This document shows, in pieces, positions 30,501 through 38,393 of a stretch of DNA of 64,000 nt. The DNA comes from Demequina subtropica (GTDB taxonomy: Bacteria > Actinomycetota > Actinomycetes > Actinomycetales > Demequinaceae). The translations under genes and the position numbers were made by a program. The number at the start of each line of letters is the position of its first letter. Positions within the stretch are counted from its first letter, which is position 1. The notes beneath the pieces were generated by a model. That model worked only from the letters and a program-made list of their open reading frames with translations, did not search any database and was not told where the DNA came from. The stretch covers positions 1 to 64,000 of the forward strand of contig NZ_BBMB01000007.1 of NCBI RefSeq assembly GCF_000971235.1, in the 5' to 3' direction.

Positions 30501-33461
30501 GTCGCGGTGGAGGCCGATCCCGCGCCCGTCACCTACTCGGACCTGGTCCAGGTGCAGGCGGGCACGGGCCGGCGCGTGGTGGTCCAGCCGCTCGCGAACG
30601 ACATCGACCTCACCGGCGGCGAGCTCGAGCTGGTGGGCGTGCGGCCGGACGCGGTCGAGGGCACGCGGGAGCACTCGTCCCTCGAGGCGCTCCTGGGCGA
30701 CGCCGCCGCGCTCGAGGCGTCGTTCGCGGACGGGCTCGTGTCGTTCGAGGTGCCCGAGGACGTGGGGACCTACGCGTTCCTGTACACCGCGCGCAACGCG
30801 ACGGGCTCGCTGTCCCAGGGGCGCATCGTTCTCAAGGCGGTGCGTGAGCGCGTGGTGGACGTGCCGATCGTCGCGGACACGGTGCTCTCCCTCGAGGACC
30901 GCGACACGTTCCCCGAGGGCGTCGACGTGCTCGACGGCACCGTCGCCTGGGCGAGCGGCGACGCCCCCTCGCTCTCGCTGTCGCTGTGGCGCGACGAGCA
31001 GGACCTCACGGTCGACGGCTCGACCATCGCGGGCCCCCTGCCGGAAGAGACGCGGATCATCCCGTTCCGCGTCGACGGCGAGGACTTCGCGGGCGAGCCG
31101 TCCACGGGCTACGGCTTCCTCAGGGTGCTCGGCGGCCAGGACCTGCGCCTCGCCCTGCGCGAGGACGCGCGCATCCAGGTCGAGGAGGACGGGGAGGCGA
31201 CGGTCGACGTCATCCCGCTGCTCGCGGCCCCCGTCGGCACCGCGATCGAGGTCGATGCGACGCAGGTCGCGGCGGGCGGTGCGCGCGAGGCCGGCCGCTG
31301 CGTGAGCGCGGGCGGCACCGCCGTCCGCTACGAGGCGGGCCGCGGCGCGCCGTACACGGACACGTGCCTCATCGCGGTGCGGCTGGCGGGCCAGGACTCG
31401 TGGGCGATCCTGCCGGTGCCGGTCACCGTGGTGCCCACCGACCCGGTCCCCAGCCTCGTGAGCGCGTCGCTCGAGCTCTCCCCGGGCCAGTCCGCACGGT
31501 TCGACCTGGGCGACATGGTGCGGTGGCCGGACGGCGCGACCGCGTCGACGGTCGTGGTCGACGCGACCTACTCGGGTCAGCTCTTCCGCGTGACGCGAGA
31601 CGGCTCCACCCTCGCGATCGCCGCCGAGGACTCCGCGGCGCCGGGCCGCGCGGAGTCCGTCACCGTGTCGCTGCCCGACCACCCGGAGGTCCAGCCGCGG
31701 GTGCTGTCGCTCGTGGTGGGGCCGGCGCCGTCCGAGCTGCCCAAGGGCGGATCGGTGGTGCAGCGGTGCTCGCAGGCCCAGGGAGACGGCTGCACCATCA
31801 CCGTGATCGGCGGGGCGGGCGAGGTGAACCCGCTGCCCGGCACGCCGCTCGAGGTCGTGGACGTCACGGGTGCCGACGACTGCCCCGACGTGACGTTCGC
31901 CGTGACGTCCAGCGGCGCCGTGCGCGCGAGCTGGACGGCCGACGCCGCGGGAGGGGTGTGCGACGCGGTCTTCCGCGTCCGCGACGCGCAGGGCCGCGTG
32001 AGCAGCGGCGAGCGCGTCGGCACCATCTCGCTCGACCTCCAGGGCTACCCGCGTGCCGCCTCGCGCGTGGTCCAGAGCGACTACGGCGACGGCACCGCGA
32101 CGCTGGCCGTCACCCCGGGACCAGCCTCCGGCGCCTATCCCGCGCTGCTGGGCTTCGACATCGTCGCGAACGGCACGACCGTCGCGACCTGCACGCCGCA
32201 GGGCGCGTGCACCCCCATCACCGGCCTCACCAACGGCGCCAAGGCGACGTACACCGCGCTCGCCGTCAACGCCGTGGGGCGCGCGCGCTCCGGCCCGAGC
32301 GTGCAGGCATGGGCGTACGCCGCTCCCGCGCAGCCGCGCCTCGTGTCGTGGCAGCCCTCGGTGACCTCCGGCGACGGCGGCAGGATCGACGTGGTCCTCG
32401 ATGTCGCGGACGCCTCGACCAGCGCCGTACGGATCGTGGCGGGCGACTCCGAGCAGACCGTCGCCGTCACGGGCGGGCAGCAGCGCCTCGACGGGATCGC
32501 GATCGGCTCCAACGCGCCCGTCGCGGTGACGATCGAGCCGCTCACGGGGCTCGACCTGCCCCCGACGGGCGAGCCCGACGCCGCGGGCGAGGCGCTCACC
32601 TTCACCGCGAACGGCATCGGCCGTCCCACGATCGCCTCGGCGACCCATGCCTACACCCCGGGCGACGCGGACGCGACGATCACCGCGACCGTCACCACCG
32701 GCGGTGCGGGATCGACCACGTGGGTGGGCCACGTCACCGGTGGACGATGCATGGACATGGTCGAGGCGGCCGGCGGCACCGCGACCTTCACCGTCGCCGT
32801 CGACGGCAACACCGCGAACACGGTGACCGTGTGCGCCGAGAGCCGGGCGGGTGACCGCACCTTCGGGGAGGCAGCGACCGTGGACGTGGTCTTCGCCGCG
32901 TTCCAGGACCCCGGTGCGCCCGTCCTCCAGCGCGGGTACCGCGTCGCGTCGACCTGCGTGGGCACCGGCACCAGCTGCACCACCGCGCTCGCGGGCCTGC
33001 CCCAATGGCAGCCCGCGCCCGGCCTCGAGGTCTGGTACCGGGGCTCCGACGGCACCACGTCCCGTACGTTCGCGGACGTCATGGTCGCCGGCCGCGACGT
33101 GTCCGTGGTCGCGTACTACTGCGTCGACTTCGGCGGCGGGCAGCGCACGTGCTCGACGCAGACCACGCCCGTCACGCCGGAGTCGGGCGCCTCCTACCGC
33201 CCGACCGTGACGTTCGCGGCGTGCGCGGTGGGCACCGCGCCGCGTCCCACGTACGGTGGCACCGCAGGAGACTTCGCGGCGACCGTGTTCATGCTCGACG
33301 CCGATGGCGCGGTCACCGACGACGCGACCCTCATGCGCACCGCGCTTGTGACCGTCGGCTTCCAGGGCGATCTCGCGGGCATCGCGGACTGGACCAGCGC
33401 CTCCGTGACGTGCACCGGCGCCCCGCCCGAGCCCACCCCCGATCCGACGGTGACGCCATGA
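27552..33461 (+). CDS. Giant membrane-anchored Ig-like/fibronectin III repeat protein
   Basis: 1969 residues from GTG 27552, overlapping the kinase stop (ATG 27597 is an alternative). A basic cytoplasmic stub is followed by a membrane helix (about 18-37). Residues 50-370 look like a beta-propeller (repeated short strands such as DGDVLVGRIS, DGDLAAYSP, SGELWRASVDG). From about 396 come many bacterial Ig-like units of the Big_9 type (for example AEDDALGVRAG, LLNDHDPNGD, YAVSDGSG), then an Fn3-like unit around 1500-1595 and further beta domains with paired Cys near the C-terminus. The protein ends PEPTPDPTVTP without a sorting motif. Probably the surface sensor or wall-contact partner of the kinase. 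The long antisense frame is a shadow. Confidence 0.88.
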   Translation: MTDLGRATAARRRRTMRIVTGVALVAAVVGVAVAPGFDEREADAIDPTVWALQTASGERYARVNTALAEVDTVKEVDAPNDILQYRDRLLVVSSGLTRAVALEASRPRDLDAAAEGAVETPAGTTAVVSEGDAVAYLAADGDVLVGRISDDTVLSPREVTLASGDGLRAVAVAVTADGDLAAYSPAHGGVVRAGLDGRVDGIDAVVGAPEDAAYQVSFAGDDWVLLEADSGELWRASVDGAVATGTEADARLQHPTASADVAIADGSGLVVVPADGGAATRVFGSSAAAGAPAAPAELDGVAYAAWLPAGGGSGTLWSSAGPTVSLDYADGTLGERREPSLRSNGSRMVLNEVRSGWVWDVPSGTLVASSQDWDPEDPATTTEDEQQQASEVRDPRPPVAEDDALGVRAGRQVRLPVLLNDHDPNGDLLTVDIASLTQPADDFASIAIGDDGQSLVATVAPGATGSATFSYAVSDGSGPEGISPAAEVTLTVSESEAAPEWCGTEGCLAPWPAPRLESGGTVTVDVLEAWVDPDGDPLYLAAAASSDPDVAVAATPDGTVVVRHGGEANLVEVEVTVADSRGMTATRTLTASVVTSPRLSVDPLAVTSLQGVRTLIDLTGHVTGGAGAPLVTEASVDPADNATVEVAPDAAGVLFAAEEPGTYTVQLTVVDGALQARGTARVTVVAPEEEALATVPLTAFVRPHEDVTVDVLDAVTNPGGRVLLLSDASVDATDGARVEASIVGHGALRLSGTTGDGEPGVLGVVSYTVSDGSGRAAMTVRGEITVMLLDGSVPSPPLAADDAITVRAGGQVDVRVLANDVAGAGAVVALDPGSVAASDGDGLAFAAGSIVRILAPDAPGTYRIPYASYVLGYPSQRDTATVVVTVTDGLDNAAPTPEDMAGRASSGEEVRLAFDGTGIDPDGDEVRLDAVVTQPTNGAARVSADGTALVYTSVAGFAGQDAFEFRVVDARGRAATATARIGVVAVEADPAPVTYSDLVQVQAGTGRRVVVQPLANDIDLTGGELELVGVRPDAVEGTREHSSLEALLGDAAALEASFADGLVSFEVPEDVGTYAFLYTARNATGSLSQGRIVLKAVRERVVDVPIVADTVLSLEDRDTFPEGVDVLDGTVAWASGDAPSLSLSLWRDEQDLTVDGSTIAGPLPEETRIIPFRVDGEDFAGEPSTGYGFLRVLGGQDLRLALREDARIQVEEDGEATVDVIPLLAAPVGTAIEVDATQVAAGGAREAGRCVSAGGTAVRYEAGRGAPYTDTCLIAVRLAGQDSWAILPVPVTVVPTDPVPSLVSASLELSPGQSARFDLGDMVRWPDGATASTVVVDATYSGQLFRVTRDGSTLAIAAEDSAAPGRAESVTVSLPDHPEVQPRVLSLVVGPAPSELPKGGSVVQRCSQAQGDGCTITVIGGAGEVNPLPGTPLEVVDVTGADDCPDVTFAVTSSGAVRASWTADAAGGVCDAVFRVRDAQGRVSSGERVGTISLDLQGYPRAASRVVQSDYGDGTATLAVTPGPASGAYPALLGFDIVANGTTVATCTPQGACTPITGLTNGAKATYTALAVNAVGRARSGPSVQAWAYAAPAQPRLVSWQPSVTSGDGGRIDVVLDVADASTSAVRIVAGDSEQTVAVTGGQQRLDGIAIGSNAPVAVTIEPLTGLDLPPTGEPDAAGEALTFTANGIGRPTIASATHAYTPGDADATITATVTTGGAGSTTWVGHVTGGRCMDMVEAAGGTATFTVAVDGNTANTVTVCAESRAGDRTFGEAATVDVVFAAFQDPGAPVLQRGYRVASTCVGTGTSCTTALAGLPQWQPAPGLEVWYRGSDGTTSRTFADVMVAGRDVSVVAYYCVDFGGGQRTCSTQTTPVTPESGASYRPTVTFAACAVGTAPRPTYGGTAGDFAATVFMLDADGAVTDDATLMRTALVTVGFQGDLAGIADWTSASVTCTGAPPEPTPDPTVTP

Positions 33462-33513
33462 CGGCGCGCGCCATGCATCGGCCCCGACCGGGCCGTCACG
33501 AAAGGAGGCCGCT

Positions 33514-34473
33514 GTGGCCCTGACCTCCGAGCACACGCAGTGGTTCGAGTCAACGTTCGGCAAGCTGGTCGACAACGTCGAGCGCGCCGTGGTCGGCAAG
33601 CGGCACGTGGTCGAGCTGGCCTTCACCGCGATGATCGCGCAGGGGCACCTGCTGCTCGAGGACGTGCCGGGTACCGGCAAGACGTCCCTCGCCCGGGCGA
33701 TCGCGCAGACCGTCAAGGGGACAAGCACGCGCCTGCAGTTCACGCCGGACCTGCTCCCCGGCGATGTCACGGGCGTGACGGTCTACGACCAGGGCCGCTT
33801 CGAGTTCCATCACGGGCCCGTGTTCGCGAACGTGGTGCTCGCCGACGAGATCAACCGCGCCTCGCCCAAGACGCAGTCCGCGCTGCTCGAGGTGATGGAG
33901 GAGCGTCAGGTCACGGTGGACGGCGTGACGCGGGAGGTCGGCGAGCCGTTCATGGTGGTCGCGACCCAGAACCCGATCGAGCAGGCCGGCACGTACGCGC
34001 TCCCCGAGGCCCAGCTCGACCGCTTCCTCATGCGCACCTCGCTCGGCTACCCGGACCACGCCGCGACGCTGCGGATCCTCGAGCCCAAGCGCCGCGCACG
34101 CGTCGTCGTGCCGTCGATCGCCGAGCTCGACACCATCACCACGATGTCCGAGCTGACCCACGACGTCCAGCAGCATGCGCTCATCTCCGACTACATCGCG
34201 CGCATCGTCGGCGCGACGCGCAGCGCGACCCAGGTGCGGCTCGGGGCGTCGATGCGCGGCGCGCTCGCGCTCGCGGGCGCGTGCCGCACGTGGGCCCTGG
34301 CTCACGGCCGCCACTACGTGGTGCCCGACGACGTCAAGGCGCTCGCGGAGGTGGTGCTCGCGCACCGCCTGATCCTCGATCCCGAGGCGGAGTTCGACGG
34401 GGTCACCCAGGGCGCCGTGATCGGGCAGATCCTGCTCGACACCGCGCCGCCCAGCCAGCGGGACCTCGTGTGA
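33514..34473 (+). CDS. moxR: MoxR-family AAA ATPase
   Basis: 319 residues; GTG start 33514 with AAAGGAGG five bases upstream, the best ribosome site of the cluster. Walker A DVPGTGKTSLA (about 51-61), Walker B VVLADEINRASPKTQ, sensor ATQNPIEQAGTY and the MoxR lid LDRFLMRTSLGYP. MoxR ATPases act as chaperones that mature or regulate partner proteins, usually with a DUF58 protein and transglutaminase-like proteins, as here. Its TGA overlaps the GTG of the DUF58 gene. The 52-base gap before it is the only sizeable one upstream of the FHA gene and contains the small hairpin CGGCCC-CGACC-GGGCCG. Confidence 0.93.
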   Translation: MALTSEHTQWFESTFGKLVDNVERAVVGKRHVVELAFTAMIAQGHLLLEDVPGTGKTSLARAIAQTVKGTSTRLQFTPDLLPGDVTGVTVYDQGRFEFHHGPVFANVVLADEINRASPKTQSALLEVMEERQVTVDGVTREVGEPFMVVATQNPIEQAGTYALPEAQLDRFLMRTSLGYPDHAATLRILEPKRRARVVVPSIAELDTITTMSELTHDVQQHALISDYIARIVGATRSATQVRLGASMRGALALAGACRTWALAHGRHYVVPDDVKALAEVVLAHRLILDPEAEFDGVTQGAVIGQILLDTAPPSQRDLV

Positions 34474-35837
34474 CCGAACGCCCCGACCTCACCGCGACCC
34501 GGACGCGCACCTTCGCGACCGGGACGTACTCGACGCGCACGGAGGTCGCCGACGCGCCGCGTGGACGGGTGGTCGGGGCGCGGCTCACGCTCGATCGTGC
34601 GGGGCATGCCGTCGGCGCCGTGGCCGCGGGAGCCTGGCGGACGCTGCGCGGGCTCGTCACCCCCGCGGGGTGGATGGTGGCCGGGTGGACCCTCGCCGGA
34701 CTGGTGCTGGGGCTGTCCTTCGGATGGGAGGAGGCGTTCGTCGCGGGGATCGCCGGGCTCGTGGCGCTCGCGGTCGCCGTGCCCTTCCTGCTGGGCGAGC
34801 TCAGCTACCGCGTGACGTTCGCGCTCGACCGGGACGCCGTGGTCGCGGGCGAGCCGACCGCGGGATCCGTGATCGTGGTGAACGAGGCCCGCCACGCCGC
34901 CGCCCCGGGCACGGTCGAGCTTCCCGTCGGCGAGGCGCTGGTCGAGCTGCATGTGCCGCTCCTGCGCGGCGGGGTCGAGTGGGCCGACCGCGTGGTGGTC
35001 CCCGCACGCCGGCGCGGCATCGTCGAGGTCGGCCCCGTCTCGTCGGCGCGGACCGATCCGCTGCGCCTCCTGCGCCGCCACCGCGCGTGGGACGAGGTCC
35101 AGACGCTCTACGTCCACCCGCGCACGGTCGAGGTCCCCAGCACGTCGCTGGGGTGGGTGCGCGACCTCGAGGGGCAGGCGGTGAGGATCCTCACGAGCGA
35201 GGACATCTCCTTCCACGCGGTGCGCGAGTACCAGCGCGGCGACGCCCAGCGGCACATCCACTGGAAGTCGACGGCCAAGACCGGCACGCTCATGGTCCGC
35301 CAGTTCGAGGAGACCCGTCGGTCGCTGCTCACGCTCGTGCTCGACGTCGACCTCGGCTCGTACCGCGACGAGGACGAGTTCGAGATGGCCGTGAGCGCCT
35401 TCGCCTCGCTCGGCACGCGCGCGATCCGCGACGGCCGCGAGGTGCGTGCCGTCGCGAGCGGAGAGGTGCCCGAGTTCGCGCGCGCCTCGGTGCGGTCGGT
35501 GCGCGCGCTCCGCGTCGGCGCGCCGCGCGCGCTGCTCGACGATCTGTCGGGCATCGAGGCGAGCGACGCCGCGATGGACCTCGCGACGGTCACGCGCATG
35601 GTCGCCGAGGACGATCCGGGCACGTCGCTCGCGGTGCTGGTGACCGGCTCGTCGCTGGGCCACGAGAGGCTCCGCACCGCGGCGCTGCGTTTCCCCGCCG
35701 ACGTCTCGGTCGGCGCGATCGTGTGCGCGCCCGCGGCGGAGCCGCGCACGCACGCGCTGGGCGCCCTGCAGCTCGTGAGCCTCGGCGTGCTCGACGACCT
35801 CCGCCACCTGCTCTCGCGAGGGGCGGCGCGCGCGTGA
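34470..35837 (+). CDS. DUF58 membrane protein
   Basis: 455 residues from GTG 34470 (GTGA overlap with moxR). Two membrane helices lie at about 66-105 (MVAGWTLAGLVLGLSF and VALAVAVPFLLGELSY), then a beta-sandwich segment, then the DUF58 core: RTDPLRLLRR, VRDLEGQAVRILTSEDISFHAVREYQRGDAQRHIHWKSTAKTG (signature region, about 225-270) and a VWA-like LVLDVDLGSY. DUF58 proteins are the standard partners of MoxR ATPases. Coupled to the next gene by another GTGA overlap. Confidence 0.9.
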   Translation: MTERPDLTATRTRTFATGTYSTRTEVADAPRGRVVGARLTLDRAGHAVGAVAAGAWRTLRGLVTPAGWMVAGWTLAGLVLGLSFGWEEAFVAGIAGLVALAVAVPFLLGELSYRVTFALDRDAVVAGEPTAGSVIVVNEARHAAAPGTVELPVGEALVELHVPLLRGGVEWADRVVVPARRRGIVEVGPVSSARTDPLRLLRRHRAWDEVQTLYVHPRTVEVPSTSLGWVRDLEGQAVRILTSEDISFHAVREYQRGDAQRHIHWKSTAKTGTLMVRQFEETRRSLLTLVLDVDLGSYRDEDEFEMAVSAFASLGTRAIRDGREVRAVASGEVPEFARASVRSVRALRVGAPRALLDDLSGIEASDAAMDLATVTRMVAEDDPGTSLAVLVTGSSLGHERLRTAALRFPADVSVGAIVCAPAAEPRTHALGALQLVSLGVLDDLRHLLSRGAARA

Positions 35838-38368
35838 GCCGGGGCGAGAGCACCCGCCGCCCCGCGGTCGCCGTCGAGGTGGCCGTCGGCGCATCGGCCT
35901 ACGCCGCCGCGATGGGGGCGGCCATCACGTTCACGCTGCGTCCCGTCTTCGTCGCCTCGGACGGCGCGCCCGCGCGGTACGGCATCGTCATGCTCGTCGG
36001 GCTCGGGGTGGGGCTCGTCGCCGCCCTGGCGGCCGTGCTCGCTCGGCGCGGACCCGTGCTCGCGATCGTCCTCGCCACGGTCGGCTACCTCGCCGCGGCC
36101 GTGCTGATCGCGATCCCGGGCGCGCTCCGCACCCCGCAGTCCTTCGTGCGTGCCGCGATCGAGGCGGTCCGCGCACCCGTGACCGGGTGGAAGGACATCG
36201 TCACGCTGCCCGTGCCGATCGGGCAGTACGGGGCGACCCTCGCCGTGCCGCTCGTGCTCGTGATCGCGACGGTGACGGGCATCGTCTGGGCCGGCACGCG
36301 TGCGCGGTGGTGGGGCCTCGGCGCGGCGGTGGGAGGCGCCGGCTTCGCCGTCGCGGTGCTGCTCGGTCCGGCCGCGCGCACCGACTTCGACCTGCTTCCC
36401 GGCGCCGCCGCGGGCCTCAGCCGCGAGATCCTCATCGGGCTGTGCGCGTGGGGTGCGACGCTCGCGTGGATGTGGTGGCGCATGGCCCAGCAGCGCCGCG
36501 CCGCGCTGCGCGCCGCCGGCGGCGGCGTCCGCGGCGAGCGGGCGCCGTTCCGCGCGCTCGGACGGCTCGGGCTGGGCGCGGGCGTGCTGGTCGCGGCCGT
36601 GCTGGTCGCGGTCGTGGTCGCGGTGCCGGTGGCGCAGTCGCAGCCGCGCGACGTCGCACGCACCACCGTCACGCCGCGGCTCGTGGTCGACAGCTCGGTG
36701 TCGCCGCTCACCACCTACCGCGCATCGTTCAGCGATGCGCTCTTCGACGCCCCGCTCTTCACCGTCAGCGACGTCTCCGGGGACCTCGAGCGCATCCGCA
36801 TCGCGACGCTGCCGTTCTTCGACGGCAGCGCCTTCACGGCGGTGGCCCCCGACGGCTTCACCCCGCTGCGCTTCCAGCGCGTGCCGTCCAGCCTGCCGCT
36901 GGAGGGGGACGATGCCGTGTCCGTCACCGTCGCGGTCGAGGGCCTCGAGGGGCCCTGGGCGCCCATCCCCGGTGCGCTCGGCGAGGCGCGCTTCAGCGGT
37001 CCCCGCTCGGGCTCGCTCGCCGACTCGTTCTACTACGCGCCCGAGGCGTCGGCCGCGGTCATCGCCCTCGACGGCGGCGTCGCCGCGGGCGACACCCTCA
37101 CCGTGACCGCGTCCGCCCCGACCGCCACCGCGCTCGCCGACGCCGGGGCGTCGCCCGGAGGTGCGGGCATCCCGCGCGACCTCATCCCGGCCTCGCTCAG
37201 CGAATGGGTCGAGGAGCAGGGCGTGACGCGCGATGGCCGCGGCCTCGCCACGCTCGTCGAGCGGCTGCGTGCCCGGGGCTACCTCAGCCATGCGCTCGCG
37301 GCGGACACGACGCCGCTGTGGGCGGCGAGCCTGGGCGACTACGCCTTCGAGCCGTCAGCATCGGGACACTCCTACGACCGCATCGACCGCCTGTTCGCCG
37401 CGCTGCTGGAGCGCGAGGCCGAGGCGGGTCCGGACGCGTCCGACGCGGCGCTGGTCGCCGCGGTCGGCGACGACGAGCAGTTCTCCGTGGCGGTCGCGCT
37501 CATGGCCGCCGAGCTGGGCTTCCCCGCACGGGTGGTGGTCGGGGTGAGGATCGTCGACACGGATGCGCAGGGCTGGACGCCCGAGGCGTGCACCGACGTA
37601 TGCCGCGGGCGCCACCTCAGCGCGTGGACCGAGGTGCGGTCGGGCTCGGGCGAGTGGATCGCGGTCGACGTCACCCCGCAGCACACCGAGCCCGTGCGGC
37701 CCACCGTCGCGACCGAGGCCGACCCCGAGCTGCCCACCGACACGGACCCCGACCGCGCCGAGCCGATCGACGCCGTGGCGGCGCTCAAGGGCCGCAGCGC
37801 GGGCGACGACGTGGCGCCGGCCGTCGAGCACTCGCCCTCGTGGTTCACGGGCACCGTGCGCACGGTCGCGCTGCTCGCCCTCATCGTGGTGCTGCTGCTC
37901 GGACCTCTGCTCGGCGTGCTCGCCGCCAAGGCGCTCCGTCGGCGCAGGCGCCGACGTGCGGCGCCGACGGCGGCGGCGCAGGGCGGCTGGGACGAGTACG
38001 TGGACCTCGGCATCGACGCGGGGCTCCCGCCGATGCCGCTCGCGACGCGCGCCGAGGTGGCCGCCGCCTACGGAACCGTGAACGGCGGCGCGATCGCCAC
38101 CGTCGCCGACCGCGCGACATTCACCGTCGAGGGGGTCGAATCGGACGATGCGGACCTTGTCTGGGAGCTCCTGGCGCGCGACCGCGCGGAGCTACGGGCG
38201 CGTCAGGGGGCGTGGCGTAGGCTCGGCTCGCGCCTGTCGACCCGCTCGCTCCTGGGGCGCGGCTCGGTGGTGAGGGACGAGCAGCACCGCGAGCGGGATC
38301 ATGGCGACGAGCGATGGCGGACCGTGCCGCCACGCGGAGCTTCCTCATCGACGAGGAGACGCCGATGA
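35834..38368 (+). CDS. Transglutaminase-like (TgpA-type) membrane protein lacking catalytic Cys and His
   Basis: 844 residues from GTG 35834. About seven membrane segments in the first 270 residues, a large extracellular part, a last membrane helix near 680-702 and a cytoplasmic tail with an RRRRRR cluster. The transglutaminase-like core is at 540-620. The segment expected to read G-x-C-E-x-F reads GDDEQF, so Asp547 replaces the nucleophile, and the HAW motif reads SAW (Ser596), while the acidic residue in VDVTP is kept. By alignment by eye it should not catalyse the classical reaction; it may be a binding module. The last 50 residues are basic and of low complexity. Fifth gene of the cluster. 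Confidence 0.85.
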   Translation: MSRGESTRRPAVAVEVAVGASAYAAAMGAAITFTLRPVFVASDGAPARYGIVMLVGLGVGLVAALAAVLARRGPVLAIVLATVGYLAAAVLIAIPGALRTPQSFVRAAIEAVRAPVTGWKDIVTLPVPIGQYGATLAVPLVLVIATVTGIVWAGTRARWWGLGAAVGGAGFAVAVLLGPAARTDFDLLPGAAAGLSREILIGLCAWGATLAWMWWRMAQQRRAALRAAGGGVRGERAPFRALGRLGLGAGVLVAAVLVAVVVAVPVAQSQPRDVARTTVTPRLVVDSSVSPLTTYRASFSDALFDAPLFTVSDVSGDLERIRIATLPFFDGSAFTAVAPDGFTPLRFQRVPSSLPLEGDDAVSVTVAVEGLEGPWAPIPGALGEARFSGPRSGSLADSFYYAPEASAAVIALDGGVAAGDTLTVTASAPTATALADAGASPGGAGIPRDLIPASLSEWVEEQGVTRDGRGLATLVERLRARGYLSHALAADTTPLWAASLGDYAFEPSASGHSYDRIDRLFAALLEREAEAGPDASDAALVAAVGDDEQFSVAVALMAAELGFPARVVVGVRIVDTDAQGWTPEACTDVCRGRHLSAWTEVRSGSGEWIAVDVTPQHTEPVRPTVATEADPELPTDTDPDRAEPIDAVAALKGRSAGDDVAPAVEHSPSWFTGTVRTVALLALIVVLLLGPLLGVLAAKALRRRRRRRAAPTAAAQGGWDEYVDLGIDAGLPPMPLATRAEVAAAYGTVNGGAIATVADRATFTVEGVESDDADLVWELLARDRAELRARQGAWRRLGSRLSTRSLLGRGSVVRDEQHRERDHGDERWRTVPPRGASSSTRRRR

Positions 38369-38393
38369 CACGGGCGAGGGAAGGAGCGCGAGG

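Noticed and set aside
27450-33770. 2106-residue open frame antisense to the giant Ig/Fn3 gene
   Set aside because: Arg/His/Gly-rich translation without domains, typical of the complement of a high-GC gene; the plus-strand frame has clear domains and coupled start signals.
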